NCBI GenBank assembly: GCA_964432875.1
Contig: CAYSPJ010000020.1
Span: 1 to 55,035 of the forward strand
Direction: 5' to 3'
From: JACJYE01 sp964432875
GTDB lineage: Bacteria; Bacteroidota; Bacteroidia; Chitinophagales; Saprospiraceae
DNA length: 55,035 nucleotides
Position numbers and translations under genes: made by a program. Positions 9,247-18,310 of the stretch are shown piece by piece. Within the stretch, counting starts at the first letter, position 1. Each line of letters starts with the position of its first letter. Under the pieces are notes generated by a model, which was not told the DNA's origin, did no database searches, and worked only from the letters and a program-made list of their open reading frames with translations.

Positions 9247-10707
9247 ATGAGAAAGTCGCTTATCCTATTTCCGATCAAGCTAGGTATCTTCCTATTATTG
9301 GCCGCTTCTTTTCAGTCTTGCGCCGTCAACCCCGTAACCGGCAAGAAAGAATTGATGCTATTGAGCAAGGGCGGAGAGCTCGCCATGGGCCAAGAGTATG
9401 ATCCATCCGTCATCGCGATGTTTGGGATGTATGATGATGCCAAAATCCAGCAGTTCATCGAAGCCAAAGGGCAAGAGATGGCGCGAATTTCTCACCGGCC
9501 GGAACTGCCCTACGAATTTAAAGTGCTGGACTCGCCCGTGGTCAATGCTTTTGCCGTGCCGGGTGGTTTTGTATATTTCACCCGTGGCATCCTCGCCCAT
9601 TTCAACAACGAAGCGGAATTTGCCGGGGTATTGGGCCATGAGATTGGCCATATCACTGCCCGCCACTCCGCCAAACAATATAGCCGTCAGATCTTGGCGC
9701 AAATAGGCCTGGTAGCCGGCATGGTGTTGTCAGAAGATTTTGCCAAATACGCCGATGTAGCTCAAACCGGTATGGGCCTGTTATTCCTCAAATATGGCCG
9801 CGATGCCGAGAGCCAGTCCGATCGCCTCGGGGTAGAGTACTCCACTAAAATCGGCTACGATGCCCGCGAGATGGCCGGCTTTTTCAAAACGCTCGAGCGG
9901 CTAGGCGAAAAGAGCGGCAGTGGAGAAATCCCTACCTTCCTCTCTACCCACCCCGATCCCGGCGACCGCAACGTAGCCGTAAACCGGCTGGCTCGGGAGA
10001 CACAGCAAAAAATGCAGCGCACCAACTTCAACGTCAACCGCAATGAATACCTCAACCGGATTGACGGCTTGGTTTATGGCGAAGACCCCCGGCAAGGATA
10101 TTTCGAGGGCAATACTTTTTACCATCCGGTACTGAAATTCCAGTTTCCGGTCCCCTCCGGTTGGCGCACCGTCAACACCCCCAATGAAGTGCAGATGGCA
10201 CCCCAAGACGGCAAGGCAGCCATGCTGCTGACCCTATCGCAACAGAGCAACCTGAATGCTGCTGCCGATGCCATGCTCCAGCAATATCAAATGACCCAGG
10301 TCAACCGCCAAAGCGACCGGGTCAATGGCTTATCGGCCTTGGTAGTTTCTGCCCAGCAAGCCAATCAGCAAACCCAACAAGTGATCAACGCCCTGGTTTA
10401 CCTGATCGAATATGAGGGCCGGATTTATCAGATTGCGGGGCTTTCCTATCAGCAGGACTTTGCTACCTACAGCAGCCGCTTCCAGCAGACGATGACGGGC
10501 TTCCGCCAACTGACCGACCAGTCAAAGATCAATGTTCAGCCTGAGCGCATCCGTATCAAGCGCATCGAAAATACCACCACTTTGCAAGCCGCATTCCGCG
10601 ATGCCGGCATCCCCAATAGCCGTTTCGAAGAGTTTGCCGTACTCAATGGTATGCAACTCGGGGATAACCTCGCCCGAGGGATGCTGATTAAGGTATTGGG
10701 GAAGTAG
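9247..10707 (+). CDS. M48 family lipoprotein metalloprotease (BepA/LoiP-like)
   Basis: 486 residues. The lipoprotein signal peptide has lipobox SFQSC with Cys25. The M48 catalytic domain carries HEIGH at 131-135 (zinc ligands His131 and His135, catalytic Glu132) and the third ligand Glu188 in AESQSD. After the protease (to about 260) comes a region resembling a stress-response outer membrane domain. The extreme C-terminus (about 435-486) has a LysM-like or repeat-like fold typical of Bacteroidota M48 lipoproteins. By analogy with BepA, it probably degrades misassembled outer membrane proteins from the periplasmic face of a membrane. The gene stands alone between the glyQS terminator and the DUF6438 gene 11 bases downstream. 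Confidence 0.88.
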   Translation: MRKSLILFPIKLGIFLLLAASFQSCAVNPVTGKKELMLLSKGGELAMGQEYDPSVIAMFGMYDDAKIQQFIEAKGQEMARISHRPELPYEFKVLDSPVVNAFAVPGGFVYFTRGILAHFNNEAEFAGVLGHEIGHITARHSAKQYSRQILAQIGLVAGMVLSEDFAKYADVAQTGMGLLFLKYGRDAESQSDRLGVEYSTKIGYDAREMAGFFKTLERLGEKSGSGEIPTFLSTHPDPGDRNVAVNRLARETQQKMQRTNFNVNRNEYLNRIDGLVYGEDPRQGYFEGNTFYHPVLKFQFPVPSGWRTVNTPNEVQMAPQDGKAAMLLTLSQQSNLNAAADAMLQQYQMTQVNRQSDRVNGLSALVVSAQQANQQTQQVINALVYLIEYEGRIYQIAGLSYQQDFATYSSRFQQTMTGFRQLTDQSKINVQPERIRIKRIENTTTLQAAFRDAGIPNSRFEEFAVLNGMQLGDNLARGMLIKVLGK

Positions 10708-10757
10708 GCTGAGCTGCTTTGATAAAAAGAATTATCTTTCACACAAAACAAAAATCA

Positions 10758-11234
10758 ATGAAAAGACTACTCATCCCTAGCATGTTGCTGTTCGGTTCCT
10801 TTTTGCTGTTCATTGCCGCCAAATGCGGCGATAAGAAGTACAAATACACCGAGGAAACCAGCATCAACATGACCAAAACAGCTTGTTTTGGCTCCTGCCC
10901 GGTCTATACTTTTTCCATAAAAGGCAATGGCCAGGCCAGCTACAACGGGCGCCAGTTCGTCGAGTTGGAAGGCCAATTCGACCGGGTCTTCCCTCCTGAT
11001 ACGACCAACTTTATCTTTGATACTTTTATCAAGGCCAACCTCGAACAGTACAAAGACGATTACTCTGAACCAGTGACTGACCTGCCGACGACCTTCCTGC
11101 TCTTCAAACATGACGGGAAGTCCAAGCAAATCCGCCTCTACTACGGCTATCCCGAAGAACTCCAAACCCTCACCGACAAGCTGCAGGAGCTGGCCTTCTC
11201 TAAAGGCTGGCCGGGCGAGGTGCCGGAGAAGTAG
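10758..11234 (+). CDS. DUF6438 domain lipoprotein/secreted protein
   Basis: 158 residues from the ATG at 10758; an in-frame upstream start at 10719 adds an unlikely basic leader. The N-terminus is a signal sequence ending at AAKC, probably lipidated at that cysteine. The mature part starts with KTACFGSCPVYTFSIKGNG, the hallmark of DUF6438 (a paired-cysteine G-x-C-P-x-Y motif), followed by a short alpha/beta domain. Function unknown. It ends at the left edge of the 15-base repeat array, and its stop codon TAG lies inside the first repeat-like sequence. Confidence 0.7.
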   Translation: MKRLLIPSMLLFGSFLLFIAAKCGDKKYKYTEETSINMTKTACFGSCPVYTFSIKGNGQASYNGRQFVELEGQFDRVFPPDTTNFIFDTFIKANLEQYKDDYSEPVTDLPTTFLLFKHDGKSKQIRLYYGYPEELQTLTDKLQELAFSKGWPGEVPEK

Positions 11235-11417
11235 GTAGTTGGCAGTTGCGGCGGCCTGCGGGCCGCCTGGCAGTAGGCAGTCGCCTGGATGGAATGGCGA
11301 CTGCCTACTGCCCTACCTTACTGCCAGCTGCCCTACTGCCAACTGCATTACTGCCTTACTGCCAACTGCCCTACTGCCAACTGCCCTACTGCCAACTGCC
11401 CTACTACCTACTGCCAA
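11231..11417. repeat. Self-complementary GGCAGTTGGCAGTAG repeat array with large hairpins
   Basis: Between two convergent genes the sequence is built from variants of a 15-base unit, ctgccaactgcccta on + (tagggcagttggcag on minus). At least three near-perfect consecutive copies lie at 11350-11402, with degenerate ones from 11297. The left part carries the complementary orientation. This makes a perfect 17-base-pair hairpin, ggcagtaggcagtcgcc (11269-11285) with 11296-11312, loop 10. A second, GC-rich hairpin has stem 11250-11256 with 11261-11267. The whole block could fold back on itself. It supplies the stop codon of the + gene (11232-11234) and the last codons and stop of the minus gene (11404-11417). 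It probably also ends transcription from both sides. Confidence 0.85.
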
Positions 11418-12900
11418 CCTTCCCAACCCACCTCCTCACCTGCCTCCATTCCAGCCAGAGGATGCCTGCCATCCAAGCCAACAGCAAGCCCGTATTGAGG
11501 GCCAACTTAGCCACCAGGCCAGGCGCCACTGCTTTGTCCAGTGCCAGGCTGATGCCGAAAAAGGCCAAAGCAGAGAGGATATAAGCCAGGATACGCCCAA
11601 TGGGATAAGGGATAGGGTAGTACTTCTGCCCAGTCCAATAGCTAGCCAGGGCCATAAACAAATAGCAGGCCAAGGCCGCCCAGCCAGGCCCGTAATAACC
11701 GTAGACGGGGATTAGCCAGATATTGAGGCCGATGGTGATGACCGAGCCGCCAGTAGCAATCCAGCCGCCGATGGCCGTGCGGTCGGCCAGTTTAAACCAG
11801 ATGGAAAAGTTGTAGTACAAACCCAGGAAGATATAAGCTAGCAAAAGTAGAGGCACCACTCCCAGCCCTTCCCGGAAATCGCGCCCGAGAAAGTACTGTA
11901 TCACGTCCAGATAGAGCATGATGCCGAGGAAAACCAAACTGCCGATGAGGGCAAAAGCCTGGCCTACCTGGGCATAGACCTGGTCTTTGTCCGTGCGCCC
12001 GGCATTTTTGAAAAAGAAAGGCTCCGCGGCATAATTGAAAGCCTGGGTGAAGAGGTTCATCAGTACTGCTATCTTGGTAGCTGCGCTGTAGACCCCCATC
12101 ATACGGATATTGTACGCCAGGTCGCCAGAAGCCAGTTCTTTGATCATCGGAATACCAATGAGCTGGTTGATGACGCCAGCGACGCCGACGATAATCAGCG
12201 GTGCCGCATAAACGAACATGCGCCGCCACAGCGCCCGGTCGAAGGCCCACTGCATCTTCAGCAGCAGGGGTGAAAGCAGGAGCAGCACAGCCCCACTAGC
12301 CAGGAAATTGGCGATGAAAACATAAGTGATGCGGCTCTCCCAGCGGTAAAAACCCTCCAGCCCACTCCAACCCTGCTCGATCAGCCAGGGGCCAACCTCC
12401 AGGAATAAAAAGATGAACAGGATGTTGATGACGATATTGAGCGTCTTGATTATCGCGAAGCGCAGTGGGCGGTTTTCCAGCCGCAGCCGGGCAAAAGGGA
12501 TGGCAGTAAGCGCATCCAGCCCAATGATGAGGGCAAACCATACTACGTATTCTGGATGACCAGGGTATTTAAGCCAGGTGGCAATCACATCGGCTGACAG
12601 GATGAATAGGGCTGATAGCACCACCGTGGAAGCAATAAGCGAAATGGCCGCGGTGGAATAACTCTTTTCCAGATCGCCCTCCCGGCTGCCAAAACGGAAA
12701 AAAGCCGTCTCCATCCGATAGGTGAACAACACCAGCAGCAGTGCCGCCCAGGTGTAGAGGTCCGATACCACACCGTATTCTCCCTGGGCGAAAACCCGGG
12801 TAAAGTAAGGCGTCAGGATAACGTAGTGCAGCAAGCGGCTCAGGATGCTGCTCGTCCCATATATGGCGGTTTCGCCAGCCAGTTTTTTTAATAGTGACAA
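11404..12900 (-). CDS. Oligosaccharide flippase / polysaccharide biosynthesis membrane protein (Wzx-like)
   Basis: 498 residues with 12-14 hydrophobic segments; an MOP/MATE-type flippase of the Wzx/RfbX class, which moves lipid-linked sugars across the inner membrane. The early sequence has IYGTSSILSRLLHYVILTPYFTRVF, typical of the family. The reading frame stays open for about 185 codons upstream but runs antisense through the M42 peptidase gene and has no membrane character. The start is set at TTG 12900 because the frame becomes flippase-like there, because the length becomes normal, and because a minus-strand TACCTTTG promoter element lies just upstream (12931-12938). No ATG or GTG is available nearby. 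No glycosyltransferase genes are adjacent, so the sugar substrate cannot be inferred. The last residues come from the adjoining repeat array. Confidence 0.85.
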   Translation of the reverse strand: MSLLKKLAGETAIYGTSSILSRLLHYVILTPYFTRVFAQGEYGVVSDLYTWAALLLVLFTYRMETAFFRFGSREGDLEKSYSTAAISLIASTVVLSALFILSADVIATWLKYPGHPEYVVWFALIIGLDALTAIPFARLRLENRPLRFAIIKTLNIVINILFIFLFLEVGPWLIEQGWSGLEGFYRWESRITYVFIANFLASGAVLLLLSPLLLKMQWAFDRALWRRMFVYAAPLIIVGVAGVINQLIGIPMIKELASGDLAYNIRMMGVYSAATKIAVLMNLFTQAFNYAAEPFFFKNAGRTDKDQVYAQVGQAFALIGSLVFLGIMLYLDVIQYFLGRDFREGLGVVPLLLLAYIFLGLYYNFSIWFKLADRTAIGGWIATGGSVITIGLNIWLIPVYGYYGPGWAALACYLFMALASYWTGQKYYPIPYPIGRILAYILSALAFFGISLALDKAVAPGLVAKLALNTGLLLAWMAGILWLEWRQVRRWVGKVGSR

Positions 12901-12930
12901 CGCCAGCCGTTTTTGTTTGGTATAATGGCT

Positions 12931-12938
12931 CAAAGGTA
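12931..12938 (-). promoter_or_regulatory. Putative -7 element of the flippase gene
   Basis: On the minus strand this reads TACCTTTG, matching TAnnTTTG. Transcription would begin about 25 bases before the TTG proposed as start codon (12900). This excludes the long upstream frame extension from the message. No clear -33 element is seen. Confidence 0.35.
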
Positions 12939-13081
12939 CGATGCCAGGCTGAAATAAAGCGTATCCTTTTACTCCTGCCAACAATCGGCCTAGAAATACT
13001 CCCTGGTTTTTTACCGCCCTGACGAAATTATTGGTATTTTCGCCCCACAACATTGAAAACCACGAAAGGAGAAAACAGCCT

Positions 13082-14185
13082 ATGATTGATGTCAGCCTGC
13101 TTAAAGCAATCTGCGAAACTCCGGGTGCCCCGGGCTTTGAACAGCGCGTGCGCGAATTGGTGCTGCGGGAGGTTACCCCCCTCGTAGATGAGGTGAGCGT
13201 AGATGCGATGGGCAATGTCATCGCCCTCAAAAAAGGTAAAGCCCGCAAACGGGTGATGGTCGCCGCGCACATGGATGAAATCGGCTTCATCGTTACCCAT
13301 ATAGACGACGAGGGCTTCCTGCGCTTCCATCCCCTGGGCGGCTTTGACCCTAAAACGCTGACCTCACAGCGCGTCATCGTCCATGGCCGGGAAGACGTCA
13401 TCGGCGTCATGGGCTCAAAGCCCATCCATCTGATGAAACCCGAGGAGCGCAGCAAGTTGTCCCCAATCAGCGACTACTTCATCGATCTGGGCATGAGCAA
13501 AGAGGAAGTAGCCAAAATCGTCTCCATCGGCGACCCCATCACCCGGGAGCGCCACCTGATCGAGATGGGGGGCTGTGTCAACAGCAAATCCATCGACAAC
13601 CGGGTTTCGGTTTTCATCTTGCTGGAAACCTTCCGGGAACTGCAGGGCCAGGACGTACCTTATGATATATATGGCGTCTTTACCGTGCAGGAAGAAGTGG
13701 GCCTGCGCGGTGCCATCTCCTCCGCTCACCTGATCGACCCAGACTTTGGCCTGGGCCTGGACGTGACCATCGCCTTCGACGTACCTGGCGCCCAGCCCCA
13801 CGAGCAGGTCACCCGGCTAGGGAAAGGCGCCGCCATCAAAATCATGGATGGCACGGTCATCTCTGACTATCGCATGGTCAGCTACCTCAAGAAATTGGCT
13901 GGTGAAAACGATATCCCCTGGCAGCCAGAGATACTGCCCGCCGGCGGCACGGATACGGCCGGCCTACAGCGCAGCGGTAAACGCGGTGCCATCGCCGGCG
14001 CTATTTCTATCCCCTTGCGGCATATCCACCAGACCATCGAGCTGGCGCACAAGGGCGATATCCGCAACTGCATCGACCTGCTAAAGGCCGCCCTCGTCCA
14101 ATTGGACCAGTATGACTGGGGCTTCGATCAAAAAATTGCCGGGCCAGGCGGCAAGCAAGGCGGAGACGCCTACAACTGGCTGTAA
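13082..14185 (+). CDS. M42 family metallopeptidase (glutamyl aminopeptidase-like)
   Basis: 367 residues. The ATG at 13082 is preceded by gaaaggag, one of the few good ribosome binding sites in the window; the frame upstream to 13031 is not family-like. The two-metal M42 core shows His in AAHMDEIGF (about 78-80), Asp in SIDNRVS (bridging ligand), the catalytic and ligand Glu pair in VQEEVGLRG, Asp in AFDVPG, and the last His in LRHIHQ near the C-terminus. These enzymes are cytosolic dodecameric aminopeptidases that degrade peptides. The gene is divergent from the flippase and is followed by small metabolic genes on the same strand. Confidence 0.92.
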   Translation: MIDVSLLKAICETPGAPGFEQRVRELVLREVTPLVDEVSVDAMGNVIALKKGKARKRVMVAAHMDEIGFIVTHIDDEGFLRFHPLGGFDPKTLTSQRVIVHGREDVIGVMGSKPIHLMKPEERSKLSPISDYFIDLGMSKEEVAKIVSIGDPITRERHLIEMGGCVNSKSIDNRVSVFILLETFRELQGQDVPYDIYGVFTVQEEVGLRGAISSAHLIDPDFGLGLDVTIAFDVPGAQPHEQVTRLGKGAAIKIMDGTVISDYRMVSYLKKLAGENDIPWQPEILPAGGTDTAGLQRSGKRGAIAGAISIPLRHIHQTIELAHKGDIRNCIDLLKAALVQLDQYDWGFDQKIAGPGGKQGGDAYNWL

Positions 14186-14238
14186 ATCAATGAATGTCAA
14201 ATTATACCGCCAGGCTGGCGCAATCCAGGCTGGCATAA

Positions 14239-14493
14239 ATGCTTTTACCGATGTGGAAAGAAGATAACAACCAGCTCCAGGCGAGCTTTAAATTCAAAGA
14301 TTTTGTAGAAGCTTTCAGCTTCATGACCGAGGTGGCCTTCCTGGCGGAAAAGATGAATCATCACCCCAGTTGGCACAATGTGTACAATACCGTAAGCATC
14401 GCCCTGAGCACACATGATGCGGGCAACATCGTGACGGATAAAGACCGCAAGCTAGCCCAGTTGATAGACGGTGCCTATGCGCGGTACCAATAA
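14239..14493 (+). CDS. 4a-hydroxytetrahydrobiopterin dehydratase
   Basis: 84 residues (80 if the second in-frame ATG at 14251, MWKEDNN, is used; that start looks equally good by family). The signature EKMNHHPSWHNVYNTVSIALSTHDAG contains the conserved His-His-Pro, Trp/Tyr and Asp of pterin-4a-carbinolamine dehydratase. The enzyme dehydrates 4a-hydroxytetrahydrobiopterin formed by aromatic amino acid hydroxylases and so regenerates the cofactor. No hydroxylase gene is in the window. The downstream aminotransferase gene starts 10 bases after its stop, suggesting co-transcription. Confidence 0.88.
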   Translation: MLLPMWKEDNNQLQASFKFKDFVEAFSFMTEVAFLAEKMNHHPSWHNVYNTVSIALSTHDAGNIVTDKDRKLAQLIDGAYARYQ

Positions 14494-14503
14494 TCACCCG
14501 GTT

Positions 14504-15646
14504 ATGCCCATCACTTCCAAGCTGCCCAATGTAGGCACTACGATCTTCACCGTCATGTCGGCCTTGGCCAACGAGCATGGCGCGATAAACCTATCCCAGG
14601 GCTTCCCCAACTTCCCCTCTCCGGCCAAGCTCAACGACCTGGTTTACCACTACCTGCAAAAGGGCTACAACCAGTATGCGCCGATGGCGGGCGTGCCCCT
14701 GTTACGGGAGCGCCTGGCAGAAAAAGCGGGGTCCTTGTACGGCATATCAACTGATCCAGAAACAGAAATCACCATTACTGCCGGTGCCACCCAGGCCATT
14801 TTCACCGCCATCAGCGCCTTTATCCGCCCCGGCGATGAAGTCATCCTGCTGGAGCCAGCCTACGATTGCTACCAGCCTGCCGTAGCCGTGAACGGCGGCA
14901 CTGCCATTCCCTACCGCCTAAAGCCGCCAGATTATCGGCCCATTTGGGAGGAGATTGAAGCCCTCATTACGCTCCGCACCCGCATGATCGTCATCAATAC
15001 GCCGCACAACCCGACCGGCACGACTTTAAAAGCAGCCGACCTGCAAGCCTTGGAACGGCTCGCTAACGATAATGACTTGCTCGTGCTTAGCGACGAGGTC
15101 TATGAGCACCTCATCTACGACGGCCATCAACACCAAAGCGTACTGCGCTATCCGGCCCTTTGGCAGCGCAGCCTGGCGGTCTATTCCTTTGGCAAAACTT
15201 TCCATAATACTGGCTGGAAAATCGGTTACTGCCTGGGGCCCGCCCACCTGATGGCAGAGTTCCGCAAAGTACACCAATTCAATGTTTTTTCAGTCAACAC
15301 CCCCATGCAATATGCCCTGGCGGACTATCTGGCCGATGCGGATACCTACCTAAGCCTTCCCGGCTTTTTCCAGCAAAAGCGCGATTTTTTCCTCCGGTCC
15401 TTGCAAGGCTCTCGCCTCCGCCCCTTACCCTGCGAGGGCACTTACTTCTGCACTTTCGACTATAGCGCCATCAGCCAGGAGCCCGATACGGCTTTCGCCA
15501 AAAGGATGACTACGCAATATGGCGTGGCTGCCATCCCCATATCGGCCTTCTATTCCAATGGGCAAGATGACAAAATCATCCGTCTGTGTTTTGCCAAGCT
15601 GGGCGAAACCCTGGAAAAGGCCGGCGCGCTCCTCTGTAAAATATGA
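14504..15646 (+). CDS. PLP-dependent aminotransferase, methionine aminotransferase-like
   Basis: 380 residues of the class I/II aminotransferase fold. The ATG at 14504 gives MPITSKLPNVGTTIFTVMSALANE, the usual N-terminus of the YbdL/KAT III group; the longer frame to 14471 overlaps the preceding gene. The PLP-binding features are NTPHNPTG, then LVLSDEVYEHL, then the lysine in SFGKTFHNTGWKIGYC. A substrate-side arginine is present in IIRLCFAK near the end. The relatives act on methionine, kynurenine or glutamine with 2-oxo acids. Probable roles are methionine salvage or aromatic amino acid catabolism; the neighbouring pterin dehydratase fits aromatic amino acid metabolism. Confidence 0.87.
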   Translation: MPITSKLPNVGTTIFTVMSALANEHGAINLSQGFPNFPSPAKLNDLVYHYLQKGYNQYAPMAGVPLLRERLAEKAGSLYGISTDPETEITITAGATQAIFTAISAFIRPGDEVILLEPAYDCYQPAVAVNGGTAIPYRLKPPDYRPIWEEIEALITLRTRMIVINTPHNPTGTTLKAADLQALERLANDNDLLVLSDEVYEHLIYDGHQHQSVLRYPALWQRSLAVYSFGKTFHNTGWKIGYCLGPAHLMAEFRKVHQFNVFSVNTPMQYALADYLADADTYLSLPGFFQQKRDFFLRSLQGSRLRPLPCEGTYFCTFDYSAISQEPDTAFAKRMTTQYGVAAIPISAFYSNGQDDKIIRLCFAKLGETLEKAGALLCKI

Positions 15647-15717
15647 GCCGGAAAACTTGTTTTTCTCGCCGAGCTGAGCTAACTTTATTCCTGCTTTATA
15701 TAAAATGTGTTTGCTCT

Positions 15718-15912
15718 ATGCTGATTATCGAAGTTAAAGATGGTGAAAGCATTGACCGGGCATTGAAGCGTTACAAGCGCAAGTTCCAAAATACTGGTAT
15801 TATCAAGGAATTGCGTAAACGCCGGGAGTTTGTAAAACCCTCCATCCGCCGCCGGAATCAAGTGCTGAAGGCCGTTTATAAGGAAAAGATCAAAGGCGAG
15901 GAGGAAGGATGA
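15718..15912 (+). CDS. rpsU: 30S ribosomal protein S21
   Basis: 64 residues, highly basic, starting at ATG 15718 (MLIIEVKDGESIDRALKRYK); the longer frame to 15643 overlaps the aminotransferase and is not family-like. The pattern G-E-S-I-D-R-A-L-K-R-Y-K-R-K and the later R-R-R-E-F-V-K-P-S-x-R-R are diagnostic of S21. It binds the small ribosomal subunit near the anti-Shine-Dalgarno end of 16S rRNA. Its own promoter is likely in the AT-rich stretch 15680-15717, but no full consensus is seen. Confidence 0.95.
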   Translation: MLIIEVKDGESIDRALKRYKRKFQNTGIIKELRKRREFVKPSIRRRNQVLKAVYKEKIKGEEEG

Positions 15913-15957
15913 TTTTGCCGCCCCGGGAGATTTTTTTTTAGAAAACCCAAACCAAGC

Positions 15958-17250
15958 ATGGGTAAAAAACAAAACATTCGGGTTGACCTCAACCTCAATA
16001 TCCGGGGCTTAAAAAAATCCGCTACGCTTGCCATCAACGAACAGTCGCGCCAACTGCAGCAGGAAGGCAAAAAGATCTTCCGCCTGGGGTTTGGGCAATC
16101 TCCCTTTCCCGTACCTGAGCCGGTGGTGGAGGGCTTGCGTCGTCATGCTCATGAAAAAGACTACCTGCCGGTTAAAGGGTTAATGGAACTGCGGCAAGCC
16201 ATCGCCGGCTATTATCAGCGCAAACACGGGCTGAACCGCAGTACCGAAGATGTACTGATCGGCCCAGGCTCTAAAGAGCTGCTCTTCCTGGTGCAGCTCG
16301 TGTATTATGGCGACCTCGTTATTCCCCGCCCGAGTTGGGTTTCATATTCTCCTCAAGCCATCATCGTGGGCCGTCGCGTCATTTGGGCAGATACCCGGCA
16401 GGAAAATGGCTGGCGGCTGATGCCCGAAGAGCTGGAAGCTATTTGCCAGGCCGACCCAGAACGGCCCCGGATCGTCATCCTCAATTATCCGGCCAACCCT
16501 ACTGGCACCACTTACACCACGGAGCGCTTGAAAAAGCTGGCGGAGGTAGCCCGAAAATACAAGGTTATCCTACTGGCCGACGAGATATATGGCGAATTGC
16601 ACCATACTGGCCAGCACGTCAGCATCGCCCGTTTTTATCCCGAGGGCACCATCGTCAGCAGCGGCCTTTCCAAATGGTGCGGGGCTGGCGGTTGGCGGCT
16701 GGGTATGTTTATTTTCCCGCCATCGCTGCGCTGGCTGCTCGATGCGATGGCCGTCGTCGCAAGTGAAACCTTCACTTCCACCAGTGCACCGATTCAATAC
16801 GCGGCGGTGGAAGCTTTTCTACCCAATCCCGCAATAGAACAGTACCTGGAGGATGCCCGGCGGATCTTACGCATCATTGGCCGCACTTTGCACGGAAGGC
16901 TCGAGCAGTTTGATGTTTTTGCGCCCAAGCCGCAAGGGGGCTTTTACTTGTTCCCCAACTTTGGCTTCTACAAAAACAGCCTGTTGAAGCGCGGCATCGC
17001 CAATAGCGTTCAGCTCTGCGAGCAACTGCTGCATGATACTGGCGTAGCCTTGCTACCCAGCCATGACTTTGGCCAGCCGCTGGAAGAATTGACCGCCCGC
17101 CTCTCTTACGTAGACTTTGATGGCGCAAAAGCGCTTCAGCTGGCCCAGGAAACCTACCGGGATAAGCCGCTCGACGACAAATTCGTTGAATATTGCTGTG
17201 CCGACATGCAGGAAGCCATTGAGCGCATCGCTTACTGGCTTAGGGGGTGA
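15958..17250 (+). CDS. Class I PLP-dependent aminotransferase
   Basis: 430 residues, start ATG 15958. The fold-type I core shows YPANPTGTTYT, then LLADEIYGEL, then the PLP lysine in SSGLSKWCGAGGWRLG, and a conserved Arg region at the end. The roughly 30-residue N-terminal extension before the substrate loop and the length over 400 residues differ from the aminotransferase upstream of rpsU, so the two are not close copies. It resembles aspartate/aromatic aminotransferase-like proteins of Bacteroidota. The specific substrate cannot be told from sequence alone. Confidence 0.85.
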   Translation: MGKKQNIRVDLNLNIRGLKKSATLAINEQSRQLQQEGKKIFRLGFGQSPFPVPEPVVEGLRRHAHEKDYLPVKGLMELRQAIAGYYQRKHGLNRSTEDVLIGPGSKELLFLVQLVYYGDLVIPRPSWVSYSPQAIIVGRRVIWADTRQENGWRLMPEELEAICQADPERPRIVILNYPANPTGTTYTTERLKKLAEVARKYKVILLADEIYGELHHTGQHVSIARFYPEGTIVSSGLSKWCGAGGWRLGMFIFPPSLRWLLDAMAVVASETFTSTSAPIQYAAVEAFLPNPAIEQYLEDARRILRIIGRTLHGRLEQFDVFAPKPQGGFYLFPNFGFYKNSLLKRGIANSVQLCEQLLHDTGVALLPSHDFGQPLEELTARLSYVDFDGAKALQLAQETYRDKPLDDKFVEYCCADMQEAIERIAYWLRG

Positions 17251-17375
17251 AATTGGCTGGTTTTATCGAAATTATGTCATCAAATTGCCTCTTTGCGTTA
17301 AATTGCCCGGATTTCGTTGGTCGATAGCACCTAGCGGCTTACCTTTGTTGAAGGAGCATAACTCAAGCATACCAT

Positions 17376-18047
17376 ATGAAAATAGTAAGGATATTTTTGG
17401 TCATCATGGCATTTTGGGGGTTGCAGTCCTGCAGTGCAGGGCTAGTGCCAGATGAGGAAGATGACTTGATCTCCAACCAGAAAAACAACCGGGAAGACAT
17501 TGCCGACTACCTCATGCTCCACCCTGGAAATTACTGGGTATTTGAAAGCTATAGCATTGACCAGTCAACTGGCGAAGCCCTTCCACTGAATAAGCACGAC
17601 AGCCTCTTTGTCGCCAAGGACACCCTTATCGGGCAGATAAAATACGCTATCCTGCAAGGGCTGCGGCTGGGAGAGCCCTACCGCGCCATCCTGCGCACCT
17701 CCGGCGCAGATTTGACCGATGCCGAAGGCAATCTACTCTTCTCGCTCCACAATCTGGGCGATACGGTTAGGATTGCAGAGGCACTCTTGCCCGAAGGCGT
17801 GCTTTCAAGCATGGTAATCGCCGATTTTGCTGCTGCCATCAGCGTACCCTATGGCACTTTTGAAGCGCTTGCCATCAAGCGCCTGCTATTTCTCGCCTCT
17901 GACCCCATCGGCAGCATACCGGAAAATAGCCTCCGCCAGGAAACGGTTTACTATGCCAAGGGGGTCGGCCTGATTCAATACAGCAGCCAATTGGCTGGCT
18001 ACCCCGTGCGCATCGAGATGCGCTTGGCGCGCTGCCGGGTGCAATAA
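17376..18047 (+). CDS. Hypothetical lipoprotein
   Basis: 223 residues. The signal peptide ends in lipobox LQSC with Cys19 as the lipidated residue. The mature part begins with an acidic flexible segment (PDEEDDLISN), then a beta-rich domain with HPGNYWVFESYSID, a phrasing common in Bacteroidota surface lipoproteins of unknown role. No catalytic motif is seen. It is preceded by 125 bases and followed by 263 bases without genes, so it is probably monocistronic. Function unknown. Confidence 0.75.
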   Translation: MKIVRIFLVIMAFWGLQSCSAGLVPDEEDDLISNQKNNREDIADYLMLHPGNYWVFESYSIDQSTGEALPLNKHDSLFVAKDTLIGQIKYAILQGLRLGEPYRAILRTSGADLTDAEGNLLFSLHNLGDTVRIAEALLPEGVLSSMVIADFAAAISVPYGTFEALAIKRLLFLASDPIGSIPENSLRQETVYYAKGVGLIQYSSQLAGYPVRIEMRLARCRVQ

Positions 18048-18310
18048 GGGGAGTTGAGCTGTTTTTCTTCGTTCGTTGCTTAGGCTCCTCATCTACCCAT
18101 CAGTCCGGGTCATGATTTTATAGCGATGGTTTTCTGAAGCTCGAAGCTGGCGGATATGCAGGCGGCCTATCTCCAAAACCGCCGTATTTGAGCCCCTAAA
18201 GACCAGGCTGCACCATACTAATTCCCACCCCCAAAACTTTAGCCCGGCCAAGCTGTTTTTGTTGAAATCAACCTGACCGTAGCGGGTCAAAACAACATTG
18301 CTTTCGCACC

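Noticed and set aside
11297..11417. A CRISPR array
   Set aside because: Units are contiguous 15-base repeats without unique spacers of 25-40 bases, and no cas genes are near.
11239..11715. Leu/Pro/Thr-rich + strand reading frames over the repeat array
   Set aside because: Products of repeat sequence (PTALLPTALL...); they run antisense into the flippase gene and have no start signals. Not genes.
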